A DNA stretch of 64,000 bases, taken from Neolewinella marina. Lineage in GTDB: Bacteria; Bacteroidota; Bacteroidia; Chitinophagales; Saprospiraceae. The DNA lies in assembly GCF_002631205.1 (NCBI RefSeq), contig NZ_PDLO01000005.1, positions 124,001 to 188,000 on the forward strand. The letters are read 5' to 3'. The notes under the pieces were generated by a model that had not been told where the DNA came from, searched no databases, and saw nothing but the letters and a program-made list of their open reading frames with translations. A program made the position numbers and the translations under genes. Below are positions 45,407-57,438 of this stretch, piece by piece (within the stretch, counting starts at the first letter, position 1; each line of letters starts with the position of its first letter).

Positions 45407-45952
45407 ATGCTGAGCATGAAGGAAAAGGAAATGATCGAGGGGTCCCTGCGGGGCGAAGAGCGCTGCCAGCGGGCCCTGTTCGAGCGGTACGCTCCCCTGC
45501 TGATGGGCGTCTGCCAACGCTACTGCCGTACCCAGGCCGAGGCGGAGGACGTGCTGCAGGACACCTTCGTGCGCCTCTTCGCCAAGCTGAACCACTACGG
45601 TTTCCAGGGGTCGTTCGCCGGCTGGGCCCGCCGCCTCTGCGTGAACGTGGCCCTGAAGACCTACCAGCGCAAACGCTTCAGCCTGGAGCAGACGGGGCTC
45701 GACGACGTACCCGAACACGGCGGCGCCCCCACGGCCTACACCGACCTGGGGGAGCAGGAGCTGCTCGACCTCATTCGCCAGCTGCCCGACGGCTACCGCA
45801 TCGTCTTCAACCTCTACGCCATCGAGGGCTACAGCCACAAGGAGATCGGCCAGCAACTCGGCATCCAGGAGGCCAGCTCCCGCAGCCAGCTGCTCAAGGC
45901 CCGCAAGCTGCTCCAGCAACAGATCGAACGCCGCCAACGCATCGCCATATGA
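45407..45952 (+). CDS. ECF-type RNA polymerase sigma factor
   Basis: 181 residues. Region 2 (LFERYAPLLMGVCQRYCRTQAEAEDVLQDTFVRLFAKL) recognises the -10 element and core polymerase. Region 4 (LPDGYRIVFNLYAIEGYSHKEIGQQLGIQEASSRSQLLKARKLL) is a helix-turn-helix for the -35 element. The ATG at 45407 is preceded by TACCTTTA at 45384, a promoter-like box. Its stop overlaps the start of the next gene (ATGA), so that protein is its likely partner. The target regulon is unknown. Confidence 0.93.
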   Translation: MLSMKEKEMIEGSLRGEERCQRALFERYAPLLMGVCQRYCRTQAEAEDVLQDTFVRLFAKLNHYGFQGSFAGWARRLCVNVALKTYQRKRFSLEQTGLDDVPEHGGAPTAYTDLGEQELLDLIRQLPDGYRIVFNLYAIEGYSHKEIGQQLGIQEASSRSQLLKARKLLQQQIERRQRIAI

Positions 45953-47220
45953 ACCCGCTCGACGACCTTTTCCGGGAGGGCCTCGGCGACCGCAAGGCCG
46001 AAGTACCCGCCGACCTCTGGCAAAAGATCGCCGCCCGCAAGGAAGCCATTCCCGCCGGGGAGGCCCTGGACCACCTCTTCGCCGACCGCCTCGCCCGCCG
46101 CCAGGCCCCCGTGCCCGCGGGAATGTGGGACCGCATCGCCGCCGCCCGCCGCCGCACCCCCTGGCCGGCCTACGCACTGGCTACTTTCCTGTTGGTACTG
46201 GCAGCCTTGACGCTGTTCCTCTGGGCGCGCCCGCAGGTGCCGCAGCCGGAACCAACAGCCCTCCGCAACGCAAACTCCGCCGCCTTCCCCCTGACCGCGC
46301 CGGCCGCCAACGCCGCGACCACCAACGCCAAGGCCGGGGTGGTATCAAGCTCCGAAATGCCGCCGCCGCCGGATCGGCCGTACCCTGCCGTTTCTCCAGC
46401 CCACACTGCCCCTACTCCGACCCGCACGGCTGCCCCCGTAGTGGCCAGTACGACATTGGATGTGCCGCCGCCCGCCCTGGCAACTGCAGTTTCCGCCCTG
46501 CCCGTGACCCTGTCTCTGGTGGTCGTGGCGCCGCTGCCCCTGCCGGAGTTGTCGGCACACCCAACCACCCCGGGCTTCCGGGCGCTGGGCAGCAACCGCC
46601 TCCGGGGAGAAGTACTGCTCGGAGCCGCTTACGCCCACCAGCGGTTCACCCTGCGGGAGGGGGAAAGCCGGGCCGTGCGCGACGCCCGCGAGGTAAGCGA
46701 ATTCCCCGAACTCAGCTACCAGCTGACCGCCCGCCTGCAGTACCGCCTGGGCCAGCGGTGGTCGCTGCATTCGGGACTGACCTACGCCGAGATCCGCAAC
46801 CAGCTGGAATACGACGCCCTCCGCAATGGCGTGATGACCCTGGTGCGCCGCAACAACCACCTGCGGCTGCTGGAGGTGCCCGTACTGGCCGGCTACGACC
46901 TGAGCCGCGGCCGCCTGCGGCTGAGCCTGAACGCCGGGCCGGTAGCCAACCTGTTCACCGCCGTGGGCGGACAGTACCTCGACCCCAACCAGGGCGAACC
47001 CCGCGACCTGGCCAGCAGCGGCCACTACCGCGGCAACGTAGGCCTGGGCTGGACGGCCTCCCTGACGACCACCTACACCCTGGGCGCCAGCCACGCTACC
47101 CAGCTGCTGCTGGAACCCTTCTTCAAGTCCTACCCCCGCTCCTTCACCCACCCCGGTGCGCCCCTTGGCGAACACTACTGGATGGCGGGGCTCCAGCTGG
47201 GACTGCGGCGGGCCTTCTAG
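45949..47220 (+). CDS. Membrane protein with anti-sigma-like N-terminus and beta-barrel-like C-terminus
   Basis: 423 residues. Residues 1-70 are cytoplasm-like and contain two near-repeats (LFREGLGDRKAEVPADLWQKIAA and LFADRLARRQAPVPAGMWDRIAA). A single helix follows (about 73-92), then a Pro/Ala/Thr-rich linker to about 195. The last roughly 220 residues are alternating beta strands like PorT-type outer membrane barrels (LQYRLGQRWSLHSGLTYAEI, LLEVPVLAGYDLSRGRLRLSLNAGP). Coupled to the ECF gene by ATGA, it is the likely anti-sigma or signal protein. How both ends can be in their usual compartments is unclear. Confidence 0.75.
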   Translation: MNPLDDLFREGLGDRKAEVPADLWQKIAARKEAIPAGEALDHLFADRLARRQAPVPAGMWDRIAAARRRTPWPAYALATFLLVLAALTLFLWARPQVPQPEPTALRNANSAAFPLTAPAANAATTNAKAGVVSSSEMPPPPDRPYPAVSPAHTAPTPTRTAAPVVASTTLDVPPPALATAVSALPVTLSLVVVAPLPLPELSAHPTTPGFRALGSNRLRGEVLLGAAYAHQRFTLREGESRAVRDAREVSEFPELSYQLTARLQYRLGQRWSLHSGLTYAEIRNQLEYDALRNGVMTLVRRNNHLRLLEVPVLAGYDLSRGRLRLSLNAGPVANLFTAVGGQYLDPNQGEPRDLASSGHYRGNVGLGWTASLTTTYTLGASHATQLLLEPFFKSYPRSFTHPGAPLGEHYWMAGLQLGLRRAF

Positions 47221-47344
47221 GGCGGAAGCGGAGTGAGACCTTCGTACTTTCCACTTTGTCCTTTTGACTTCGTACTTCCTATTGACAAGGCCCTACTGGC
47301 TTCCCCATCATCTCTTCGTACATTTAGCGCTATAACCCTTGCTT

Positions 47345-48514
47345 ATGCCCGTAGCCGCGCCCTCCCGTTCCTTCCCGCCGTCCGATAAGTCCGACTGGCT
47401 GGACCGCGTCGCCAAGGAACTGAAGAACGACCTGAGCCAACTCGACGCCGAAGTGAACGAGCGGATCAAGCTCTCTCCGCTCTACACCGCCGAAGAAGTG
47501 ACCGCCCGTCCGCCGCTGGACCGCCCCGCCGGCTGGGCCATCGGGGCCTACCTCAACTCCGGCACGAACGAGGAGATCCACGCCTCCGCCCTCACCGCCC
47601 TCGAGCAGGGGGCCGAGGCCCTGCTGTACCGCCTCTTCCACCAGCCGGACGCCGCCGAGGTGGCCCAATTGCTCGAAGGCGTCCGCCTGGACATGGTCTC
47701 ACTCCACTGCGCCCTGCGCTACCCGGGGCAGGACCCCGCCGAGCTCTTCCGCGACCTGGTGAAGTACCTGCGCCGCGAGGGATACGACCTCAGCCAGATT
47801 GAGGGCTCCGTCGACTTCGACCCCCTGCTCGACTGGAGCGAGCCGCCCTTCCCCCCGCTGATCCGCCTGCTCGACTTCGTAAGCCAGTGGATGCCCCGCT
47901 TCAAGGTGCTGCAGGTGAACGCCGCCGGCTTCAACAACGGACCGGCCTCGGCCGACAGCGAGCTGGCCCTGGCCATCGCCAAGGGCGCCGAATACCTCCA
48001 GCAGGTGCGCGACCGCGGCTACTCCGCCGAAATCGTGAACGACCACCTCCAGTTCGCCTTCACGGTGGGCACCTCCTACTACGTCGACATCGCCAAGCTG
48101 CGCGCCCTGCGCATCCTGTGGGCCAACGTGCTCAAGGGATTCGGGATCGAAGACGCCCCCCCGGCATTCATCGCCGCCCACACCGACGTGGCCACCCTGA
48201 GCGACGACCGCGACCACAACCTCCTGAAGCTCACCACCCAGGCCCTCAGCGCCGTGACCGGTGGCGCCGACCAGCTCTTCCTGGCCCCCGCCGAAGGCGC
48301 CGCCGCCGAACGGCAGACCAGCGAGTTCAGTCACCGCATGGCCCTCAACATCCAGCACCTCCTCCGCCTGGAAGCCGGCCTGGAGCAGTACGCCGACCCC
48401 GCCGCCGGCAGCTACTACCTCGAAAAACTCACCGAGGAACTCGTGAACGCCGCCTGGGAACGCTTCCTGGTGATCGAGCAGCAGGGCGGGTTTGCTGAGG
48501 CTACTGAGGTTTGA
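47345..48514 (+). CDS. mutA: Methylmalonyl-CoA mutase small subunit
   Basis: 389 residues. Matches the small (beta) subunit: YTAEEV, GWAIGAYLN, LLYRLFHQPD, VLQVNAAGFNNGPASADSELALAIAKGAEYLQQV, FTVGTSYYVDIAKLRALRILWANVL, HTDVATLSDDRDHNLLKLTTQALSAVTGGADQL and DPAAGSYYLEKLTEEL. The subunit pairs with B12-binding MutB to interconvert succinyl-CoA and R-methylmalonyl-CoA, linking propionate to the TCA cycle. The family usually has mutB directly downstream; here only repeats and an opposite-strand gene follow. The start is ATG 47345, with TACATTTA at 47317 as a possible -7 box. Confidence 0.9.
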   Translation: MPVAAPSRSFPPSDKSDWLDRVAKELKNDLSQLDAEVNERIKLSPLYTAEEVTARPPLDRPAGWAIGAYLNSGTNEEIHASALTALEQGAEALLYRLFHQPDAAEVAQLLEGVRLDMVSLHCALRYPGQDPAELFRDLVKYLRREGYDLSQIEGSVDFDPLLDWSEPPFPPLIRLLDFVSQWMPRFKVLQVNAAGFNNGPASADSELALAIAKGAEYLQQVRDRGYSAEIVNDHLQFAFTVGTSYYVDIAKLRALRILWANVLKGFGIEDAPPAFIAAHTDVATLSDDRDHNLLKLTTQALSAVTGGADQLFLAPAEGAAAERQTSEFSHRMALNIQHLLRLEAGLEQYADPAAGSYYLEKLTEELVNAAWERFLVIEQQGGFAEATEV

Positions 48515-48976
48515 CAAGGGGATAGGGGGTCAGGGAGTCAAGGGGTTAAGGCCGCCCGGCTTTCTACACCCATCGGCTATACGGCGCTTGTCCCCTTCTC
48601 GGCTTTGGGCTTCGTGTGATAGCGAGCCAACCACCGCTTAATCACCGGACGTTTGCAGGTGGTGGCTCCTACGGGGTTGAGGGCTTCCAAGCCCGATTCG
48701 TTAGTCAACCACCGAGGCACAGAGCGTCACGGAGGAGACGGTCTGCCAGCTCTGTGTAACTCCCTGTATCTGATTACGTGTCCCTACCTGCCCCCCGCAT
48801 CACGGTAATACACGCCGGGCCATAGGCCCGACGGCCCGGCTAAGGCAGCTTGCCGACTAAAGTCGGCGCTACAAAGCGACCCCCACACGAAGCAATCTCC
48901 GTGCGGGGGTCTTTCCAATTTAACTGGGGTCCAGGCCTTAGCCTGCTGAATGCCGGTCCATTGGCGGTAACCGCGG
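48515..48976. repeat. Intergenic region with dispersed repeat elements
   Basis: No gene is seen. It holds ACAGAGCGTCACGGAGGAGAC (from about 48719), which recurs with small changes at 50323. The GGGCCATAGGCCCGACGGCCC core near 48819 is related to the 208-bp and 86-bp arrays. A GCCGACTAAAGTCGGC palindrome lies at 48852-48867. Confidence 0.6.
48878..48915. terminator. Bidirectional terminator hairpin
   Basis: GACCCCCACACG (48878-48889) pairs with CGTGCGGGGGTC (48900-48911) with one mismatch and is followed by TTT. It can serve the minus-strand protease gene and transcripts coming from mutA. Confidence 0.6.
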
Positions 48977-50047
48977 CTAGTCGGCGGTCACCGAGCCGAT
49001 GGGGGTAAGGGTGATTTCCCGGGCGGCGATGTCGATGCCGGCCTGGGTGGCATTGTCGTGGGTGTGAGTACCGAAGTCAGTGGGGTTGACTCCGGTAGCG
49101 CCTCCGGGCAGGTCGTAGCGTTCGCCGACCATGGCGGCGCCGTAGCCGAGGTCGGTCATGGAACCGGCGGTGATGCGGCTGAGGGGGTTTTCGCCCAGGT
49201 TCAGGAAGCCGGTCATCAGTTCATTCCGCAGTACCGATTCCCGCCAGTGGCCCAGTCGGGTGCCACGGCCTCCGATATTTTCCACGGGTAACTCGTAAGT
49301 GCCGCCTTCCGCGTTCCAGAACACGTTGGCTTTACGACCGGCGAAGTAGGGGTTGGTACCTTCCTGGCGTACCAGGTCGCGTTCGCGGTAATCCCATAGC
49401 GTACCAACGCCCAGTACGTGGCCCATTTCGTGGACGATCACCTCCTCGAAGAGGTCGAGCTCTTCCAGGAAAGCGAGGTCGTCTACATCGAAGAACATCA
49501 CGCCCGAAAGGGGCAGTCCATCGGCGGTCCGTACGAAGCGGGGGCCGGCCTGGCCGAGGATACCCCCGGGTCCGTCAATGGGGGCCAGGGCTACCTCGAT
49601 CACGATATCGTCCAGGGTCCCTTCCGCGGCGGGGGGGAAACCATTAAAGGCCGAGGGAATGGTGGCGGTAATGGAGGGCACGTCCTTGATGATGATGCGC
49701 TCCCAGCGGGCGGCGGCGGCTTCGAAGACGGCAACCTGCTCGTCGGTGGTGGGGACAATGAACTTCAGGTCGATGTTGAACCTGCCCCGGTCATTGCCGG
49801 CGGCCCGGGTAGCCCTTCCATCCTTGGCCTTGGCGCCATCCTCTTCGACGGCGCTTCCCTTGATGGTCACCCAATCAGCGGGGGTGGGAGCCAGCTGAAT
49901 GATCTGTTGCGGAAGGGCCTCCGACTGGGGGGCGATGCTTTCCTGGACATCTTCCGTACAAGCCGTGAACAGCAGGGGAAGGGCTAAGGCCGGCAGGGCC
50001 CGCAGCACGCGGCGCGCGGCGGAAGAAGGTGATTTTTTAATCGTCAT
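48977..50047 (-). CDS. Leishmanolysin-like (M8) metzincin protease lipoprotein
   Basis: 356 residues. Lipobox LLFTAC (Cys30), then a propeptide-like region. Zinc ligands His206 and His210 lie in VIVHEMGHVLGVG with catalytic Glu207. A distant third ligand, His267, is in LGHWRESVLRNELMTG, and the Met-turn is SMTDLGYG (Met297). This order, with a long insertion before the third His, is the peptidase M8 pattern. It is surface or periplasmic. No operon partners; repeats lie on both sides. Substrate unknown. Confidence 0.85.
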   Translation of the reverse strand: MTIKKSPSSAARRVLRALPALALPLLFTACTEDVQESIAPQSEALPQQIIQLAPTPADWVTIKGSAVEEDGAKAKDGRATRAAGNDRGRFNIDLKFIVPTTDEQVAVFEAAAARWERIIIKDVPSITATIPSAFNGFPPAAEGTLDDIVIEVALAPIDGPGGILGQAGPRFVRTADGLPLSGVMFFDVDDLAFLEELDLFEEVIVHEMGHVLGVGTLWDYRERDLVRQEGTNPYFAGRKANVFWNAEGGTYELPVENIGGRGTRLGHWRESVLRNELMTGFLNLGENPLSRITAGSMTDLGYGAAMVGERYDLPGGATGVNPTDFGTHTHDNATQAGIDIAAREITLTPIGSVTAD

Positions 50048-50739
50048 AGTGTATTCGCTTGGGGTAGTTAGGTAACTATTGTTACGGGTGAAAATTCACA
50101 GCGATCCGGGCAGCAGGCCCGTGAAATCGCTGTTGAACCAATATTTAGGATGGCAACATACCCTACCCAGAGATAAAACCCTAATATGTTGGAAATCCAT
50201 GCCCGCAAGGGGGGGGTGGCCGACATTTTTAAAGGTCGAGGCCGTGCCAGCCGAGCCGCAAAATCTACCGACACCTGCGGGGTGGCGGGTCTCCAGGCCC
50301 GATCAATATTTAACCAGGAAGACACAGAGCGTCACGAAGGAGACGGTCTACCAGCTCCGTGATCCTCCGTGCCTCCGTGGTTTTCGAAAGCGGTGCACGT
50401 TAAGGCCGAGCAAGATAAAGGGCCACAGGCCCGACCACCCTCCAAGACCTCGCGGTGTGCCCAGCACAACGGCGCACCCGCGAGCGTCCGTATTCACCTC
50501 ACGCCGGGCCACAGGCCCGACGGCCCGGCAGGACCTCGATGTGTGCCCAGCGCAGCGGCGCACCCGCGAGCGTCCGTATTCATCTCACGCCGAACCACAG
50601 GCCCGACGGCCCGAAAGGACCCCGCGGTGTGCCCAGCGCAGCGGCGCACCCGCGAGGGTCCGCATTCAACTTCGGGTCGAGAAAAGAAAGATCTAATCCG
50701 CTACCTTAGGCCCAAATCCAGGCAATCCCTTACTCTCCT
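50048..50739. other. Intergenic region containing an 86-bp repeat array
   Basis: The left part is the 5' flank of the protease gene. About 50322-50356 repeats the ACAGAGCGTCACG element of 48717-48752. The array is listed separately. TACCTTAG at 50702-50709 may be the -7 box of galM. No gene is seen. Confidence 0.55.
50421..50680. repeat. 86-bp tandem repeat array, about three copies
   Basis: GCGCACCCG starts at 50472, 50558 and 50644, and the GGCCACAGGCCCGA core starts at 50421, 50507 and 50593 (the last with two changes). Both series give a constant spacing of 86. The core is shared with the 208-bp array at 4683-5440. Confidence 0.85.
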
Positions 50740-51768
50740 ATGCCCGTTACCCATGAATCCTGGGGCCAGTGCCCCGCCGGCCCCGTGACCCGCTACCTGC
50801 TCACCAACGCCGCGGGCAATACCGTGGCCGTCCTCAACTACGGGGGCATCGTACAGTCCATCGTCGTGGACGGGGCCGAGATGGTGCTGGGCTGCGACGA
50901 TCTCCAGGGCTACCTCGACCCCAACCCCAGCTACGGGGCCATCGTGGGGCGTTACGCCAACCGCATCGCGGATGCCCGCTTCACCCTCGACGGCCGGACC
51001 TACGAGCTGGTGGCCAACGAGAACGGCAACCAGCTGCACGGCGGCCCCGAAGGCTTCAACCGCCAGCTGTGGGAGGCCGAGCCATTGGCCACGGACACCA
51101 CCGCCAGCGTGAAACTGCGGCGCCGCAGTCCCGACGGCGAGATGGGCTACCCCGGCAACCTGGACGTGACGGTCACTTACACCTGGACCGACGACAACGT
51201 CCTGCGCATCGACTATGCGGCTACCACCGACCGCGACACGGTGCTCAACCTCACCAACCATACCTACTTCAACATCGGCCAGACGGACACCGTCCTGGAC
51301 CAGCAGCTGCAGCTCCACGCCGACCGCTTCACCCCGGTGGACGGGCGGCAGATTCCCACGGGAGAACTCCCTGCGGTGGAGGGTACCCCCTTCGACTTCC
51401 GGGCGGGCAAGCCCGTCGGCCGGGACATCCGCGCCGACCACCCCCAACTGCGGGCCGCCAACGGATTCGACCACAACTTCGTGATCAGCGGCTACGACGG
51501 CAGCCTGCGGGAGTGCGCCGTGGTGACCGACCCCGCCACCGGTCGCCGGTTGCGCTGCCTGACCACCGAGCCGGGCGTACAGCTCTTCACCACCAACTTC
51601 CCCACCGGCAAGTACCAGATGCGCGGCGGGGCCCCTACCCCCACCTACGGCGGCCTCTGCCTGGAGACCCAGCACTTCCCCGACGCCCCCAACCAGGAGA
51701 ACTTTGTCACTCCGCTGCTGAAAGTAGGCAACACCTTCAACTCCACGACCGAATATCGCTTTGAATAG
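50740..51768 (+). CDS. galM: Galactose mutarotase (aldose 1-epimerase)
   Basis: 342 residues with the GalM pattern: GAIVGRYANRIADARFTLDG, NQLHGG, NHTYFNI with acid His174, FDHNF, TTEPGVQLFT and LCLETQHFPDAPN with base Glu309. It interconverts alpha and beta anomers of galactose or glucose. No signal peptide, so cytoplasmic. It may serve galactose released by the carrageenan locus, but it lies outside it and could equally serve central metabolism. The ATG at 50740 fits the family N-terminus. Confidence 0.92.
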   Translation: MPVTHESWGQCPAGPVTRYLLTNAAGNTVAVLNYGGIVQSIVVDGAEMVLGCDDLQGYLDPNPSYGAIVGRYANRIADARFTLDGRTYELVANENGNQLHGGPEGFNRQLWEAEPLATDTTASVKLRRRSPDGEMGYPGNLDVTVTYTWTDDNVLRIDYAATTDRDTVLNLTNHTYFNIGQTDTVLDQQLQLHADRFTPVDGRQIPTGELPAVEGTPFDFRAGKPVGRDIRADHPQLRAANGFDHNFVISGYDGSLRECAVVTDPATGRRLRCLTTEPGVQLFTTNFPTGKYQMRGGAPTPTYGGLCLETQHFPDAPNQENFVTPLLKVGNTFNSTTEYRFE

Positions 51769-51790
51769 ATAGTGCCAACCCCACGCCGCT

Positions 51791-52120
51791 ATGACCCGAG
51801 AACTCAAGCACGTGATCGTCTACGGTGCCTTCGGCCTGCTGCTGGGGACGAAGATCGTCGAGGTGTTGCTGACACGCTCCGACACCGGCATCATCGATTG
51901 GTGGCTGCTGCTCATCGGGTTGGGCGCGGCGCTGGTGCACTACCTACCCACCCGCGACAATACCCCCGAGGAGGATGACCCGCCCCATCAATCAACCACC
52001 CCCGAGGACGAAGACCACGACACCCTGGTGCTCCGTGATCATCCCGACCCTGAACGAGGCGGCCAACCTCAGCGCCACCCTGCACCGGCTCCGCGCGGTG
52101 CCCGCGACCCCTACCTTTGA
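51791..52120 (+). CDS. Small membrane protein overlapping the glycosyltransferase gene
   Basis: 109 codons. Residues 1-55 look real: a basic start and two hydrophobic helices (VIVYGAFGLLLGTKIVEVLL and DWWLLLIGLGAALVHYL). The rest is Pro/Glu/Arg-rich and coincides out of frame with the start of the next gene. The overlap is 146 bases if that gene starts at 51975. Either the overlap is genuine or the reading frame was shortened or shifted here. No family recognised; the gene begins 22 bases after galM. Confidence 0.45.
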   Translation: MTRELKHVIVYGAFGLLLGTKIVEVLLTRSDTGIIDWWLLLIGLGAALVHYLPTRDNTPEEDDPPHQSTTPEDEDHDTLVLRDHPDPERGGQPQRHPAPAPRGARDPYL

Positions 52121-52697
52121 GGTCATCGTCTCCGATGGCGGCAGCACCGATGGCACGCCGGAGCTGGCGCGCCGCCTCGGCGCCCGGGTAATCTCCGGCA
52201 CCCGCGGCCGCGCCCGACAGATGAACGCGGGAGCCGCGGCCGCCCGGGGTGAATACCTCTACTTCCTGCACGCCGATACCCTGCCGCCGGCGGACTGGCA
52301 GGAGCTCCTGAATCGGGACGACTTCGGTTTACCCAGCAGTTTCCGGCTGCGGTTCGCCGGCCAGGAGCAAATGCCCTGGCTGCGGCTCTACAGTTACTTC
52401 ACCCGCTTTGACGTGGACGCCTTCCGCTTTGGCGACCAATCGCTGTGGGTATCGCGCCATGATTTTCAGGCCGTCGGCGGCTTCCCGGACGACTGGCAGT
52501 TGCTGGAGGACAACCACATGGTAAGGCGGCTGCGCCGCTACCGGGGTGGCTTCCGCATCCTGGCCGCCAGCGTAGTGACCTCGCCGCGCAAGTACCAACG
52601 CTACGGATTCGTGTATACCCAGCTGGTATACACCCTGCTCTATACCCTGTACCGCCTGGGTGCGGGGCAAGCGCGACTGGCGGGGCTGTACCGTCGA

Positions 52698-52709
<12 letters not shown>
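51975..52709 (+). CDS. Family 2 glycosyltransferase (TIGR04283-like)
   Basis: 244 residues. CSVIIPTLNEAANL opens the GT-A fold. VIVSDGGSTDGT binds the nucleotide, and GRARQMNAGAAAARGEYLYFLHADTLPP contains the DxD-like metal site in LHADT. FRFGDQSLWVSRHDFQAVGGFPDDWQLLEDNHMVRRLRR matches the rSAM/selenodomain-associated transferase 2 subgroup. Acceptor and sugar donor are unknown. The gene overlaps the small membrane protein gene by 146 bases and the convergent trehalose synthase gene by 12 bases. Confidence 0.85.
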
Positions 52710-55982
<3,273 letters not shown>

Positions 55983-56343
55983 AGAAGGAGGATAACGATT
56001 TCAGGGTGCGGCTTAGAGAACGGAAGGTAGGCCAATTTGTGCATTGCTAGGCGGGTCCGCGGGTGCCCCGGCACACCGAAAGCCGCCGACCGTGGCCCCG
56101 GCCTGGGTCGCTGCACTGGTGCCTGCCGGTTCCTTGGCCGACCAGCATTTCCTACGCCGGTTTTCCTCTACTACCCGACCGGTCTTGGGGTCGGAACAGC
56201 ACGGCCTGGTTTGGGGTCCGCGATTTTGCGCTTGGTGGTTGAGAGTGTTGTTGCATGCTTCCGCCCTTCATCGGGAGGAGCGGGTTGTCAACGGATGCGG
56301 CTTGTCCATGCTTTCCTTAGGCGGGACGGGTAGATGGTATTTA
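55983..56343. other. Intergenic, 5' flank of the trehalose synthase gene
   Basis: 361 GC-rich bases. Short open frames on the plus strand have no recognisable features, and nothing further is seen. Composition changes sharply to AT-rich at about 56340. Confidence 0.4.
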
Positions 56344-56571
56344 TTAGGGAGAACATAAGAACATAGCCTCAAATAGATCATCCCTCATCCCTTGTGTTTT
56401 TGTCAATATTAATCCATTTTTTCCATTCAACTTCCTCCCCTTGATCCTCCACGCTTCATTATTGAAAAATAACGTTTCTTCACTATTAATTTTTATAGCA
56501 AGCGCTAGTACGTTTGTATTTGCATTCTCAAGTATGTATTGATAATGCTCACCAAGATAATGTATCGCCAA
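56344..56571 (-). CDS. Small AT-rich hypothetical protein
   Basis: 75 codons from a TTG at 56571, five bases after the stop of the lipoprotein gene. The sequence (HYLGEHYQYILENANTNVLALAIKINSEETLFFNNEAWRIKGRKL) is hydrophilic and has no recognised motif. It could be the third gene of a small cassette, or the 5'-truncated end of one. Its composition differs from the GC-rich flanks. Confidence 0.35.
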   Translation of the reverse strand: MAIHYLGEHYQYILENANTNVLALAIKINSEETLFFNNEAWRIKGRKLNGKNGLILTKTQGMRDDLFEAMFLCSP

Positions 56572-56576
56572 TGACT

Positions 56577-56990
56577 TTAAACCTTCAATTTGATAGGCTC
56601 CATATCCAGTATCGTTAACATTGAATCCTTTTTTTTATTTACTGTAACCGTTGCATGGGGTAGCGGCTCACCTCGCGCATCAGTTAGTTTTATGCTAAAA
56701 CTATGCTTGGAACCGTCAGTTCTTTCGACAGAGTAGACGATGCCAGAACGCAAAGAGTCGTTACTTGTCAATATTATCTCCTTTGAACCTTGTAAGCGCC
56801 AACTCCCACTGCTTTCAGCATCTGATAGCTCGACGCTCAGATCATATCTGAAGCCTCCATTTTCCTTGAGAAAAAGAGTTTGATTATTCAATGATGTAGT
56901 ATCAGAATAGTAGTACCCTGCAACACTACCTGTGGATTTGCACCCTACTACAACTTCTAGGATTAACCAAAAAGTCATTTCCTTAGTCAT
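56577..56990 (-). CDS. Small lipoprotein with carboxypeptidase-regulatory-like end
   Basis: 137 residues from ATG 56990. A short hydrophobic stretch ending VVVGC gives a lipobox (Cys17). The middle (FLKENGGFRYDLSVELSDAESSGSWRLQGSKEIIL) resembles beta-rich periplasmic domains. The end (SIKLTDARGEPLPHATVTVN) resembles the carboxypeptidase-regulatory-like fold. It starts three bases after the stop of a broken gene on the same strand, the same gene-then-lipoprotein arrangement seen at the Rhs tips. Function unknown. Confidence 0.55.
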   Translation of the reverse strand: MTKEMTFWLILEVVVGCKSTGSVAGYYYSDTTSLNNQTLFLKENGGFRYDLSVELSDAESSGSWRLQGSKEIILTSNDSLRSGIVYSVERTDGSKHSFSIKLTDARGEPLPHATVTVNKKKDSMLTILDMEPIKLKV

Positions 56991-56993
56991 AAG

Positions 56994-57438
56994 CTATTTA
57001 TAGCTTAGTTTCCAGTCACGATAATATTCAGGTGTAGGCTTTTCATTCTTGAATGCCTGTGACGTCCTTGCCCTTAGCTGCATTTCTATCGTGGCGCTAT
57101 TGGTGGTTGGGGTGATCACTCCATCCTGGTTAAGGTCCGAAAAGGTAACCCGAAAATGCCGAGTCGATCGCGGAGGCCACCGGCGGACCATAATCGCAGG
57201 TCCGCACGGGAAGTTCATTCAGGGTAACCGAAAAGCAGTGAGGTACCCTGGCGCAACTCCAAGGTCGGCCGGCATCCGGTTCGCAGCCGGATCCAGCCGC
57301 GCGGCAGTCTGTAGATGTACGTTCGTGCCTATTCACCCATCCAGTGATCGTTTCGGACAACACACTGGCCCCGACAGTCTTTGCATTGGTAGCATTGGAT
57401 GCCGTGGTAGGTGTGGCCGTAGCGGATTGTCTTTCCAC
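56994..57438 (-). pseudogene. Frameshifted remnant of a secreted/surface protein gene
   Basis: The minus-strand frame from about 57438 down to about 57160 encodes a Thr/Ala-rich stretch and LNELPVRTCDYGPPVASAI. It then runs to a stop, while the adjacent frame continues with RVTFSDLNQDGVITPTTNSA and on to a TAG at 56994. The join looks like a single gene broken by a frameshift near 57150-57165. The frame is closed by TAA near 57470, so the 5' part is missing. The family is not recognised; the DLNQDGVI segment resembles calcium-loop or dockerin-like motifs in surface proteins. Confidence 0.45.

Noticed and set aside
50421..50680. Possible CRISPR array
   Set aside because: Full-length 86-bp units repeat with no unique spacers.
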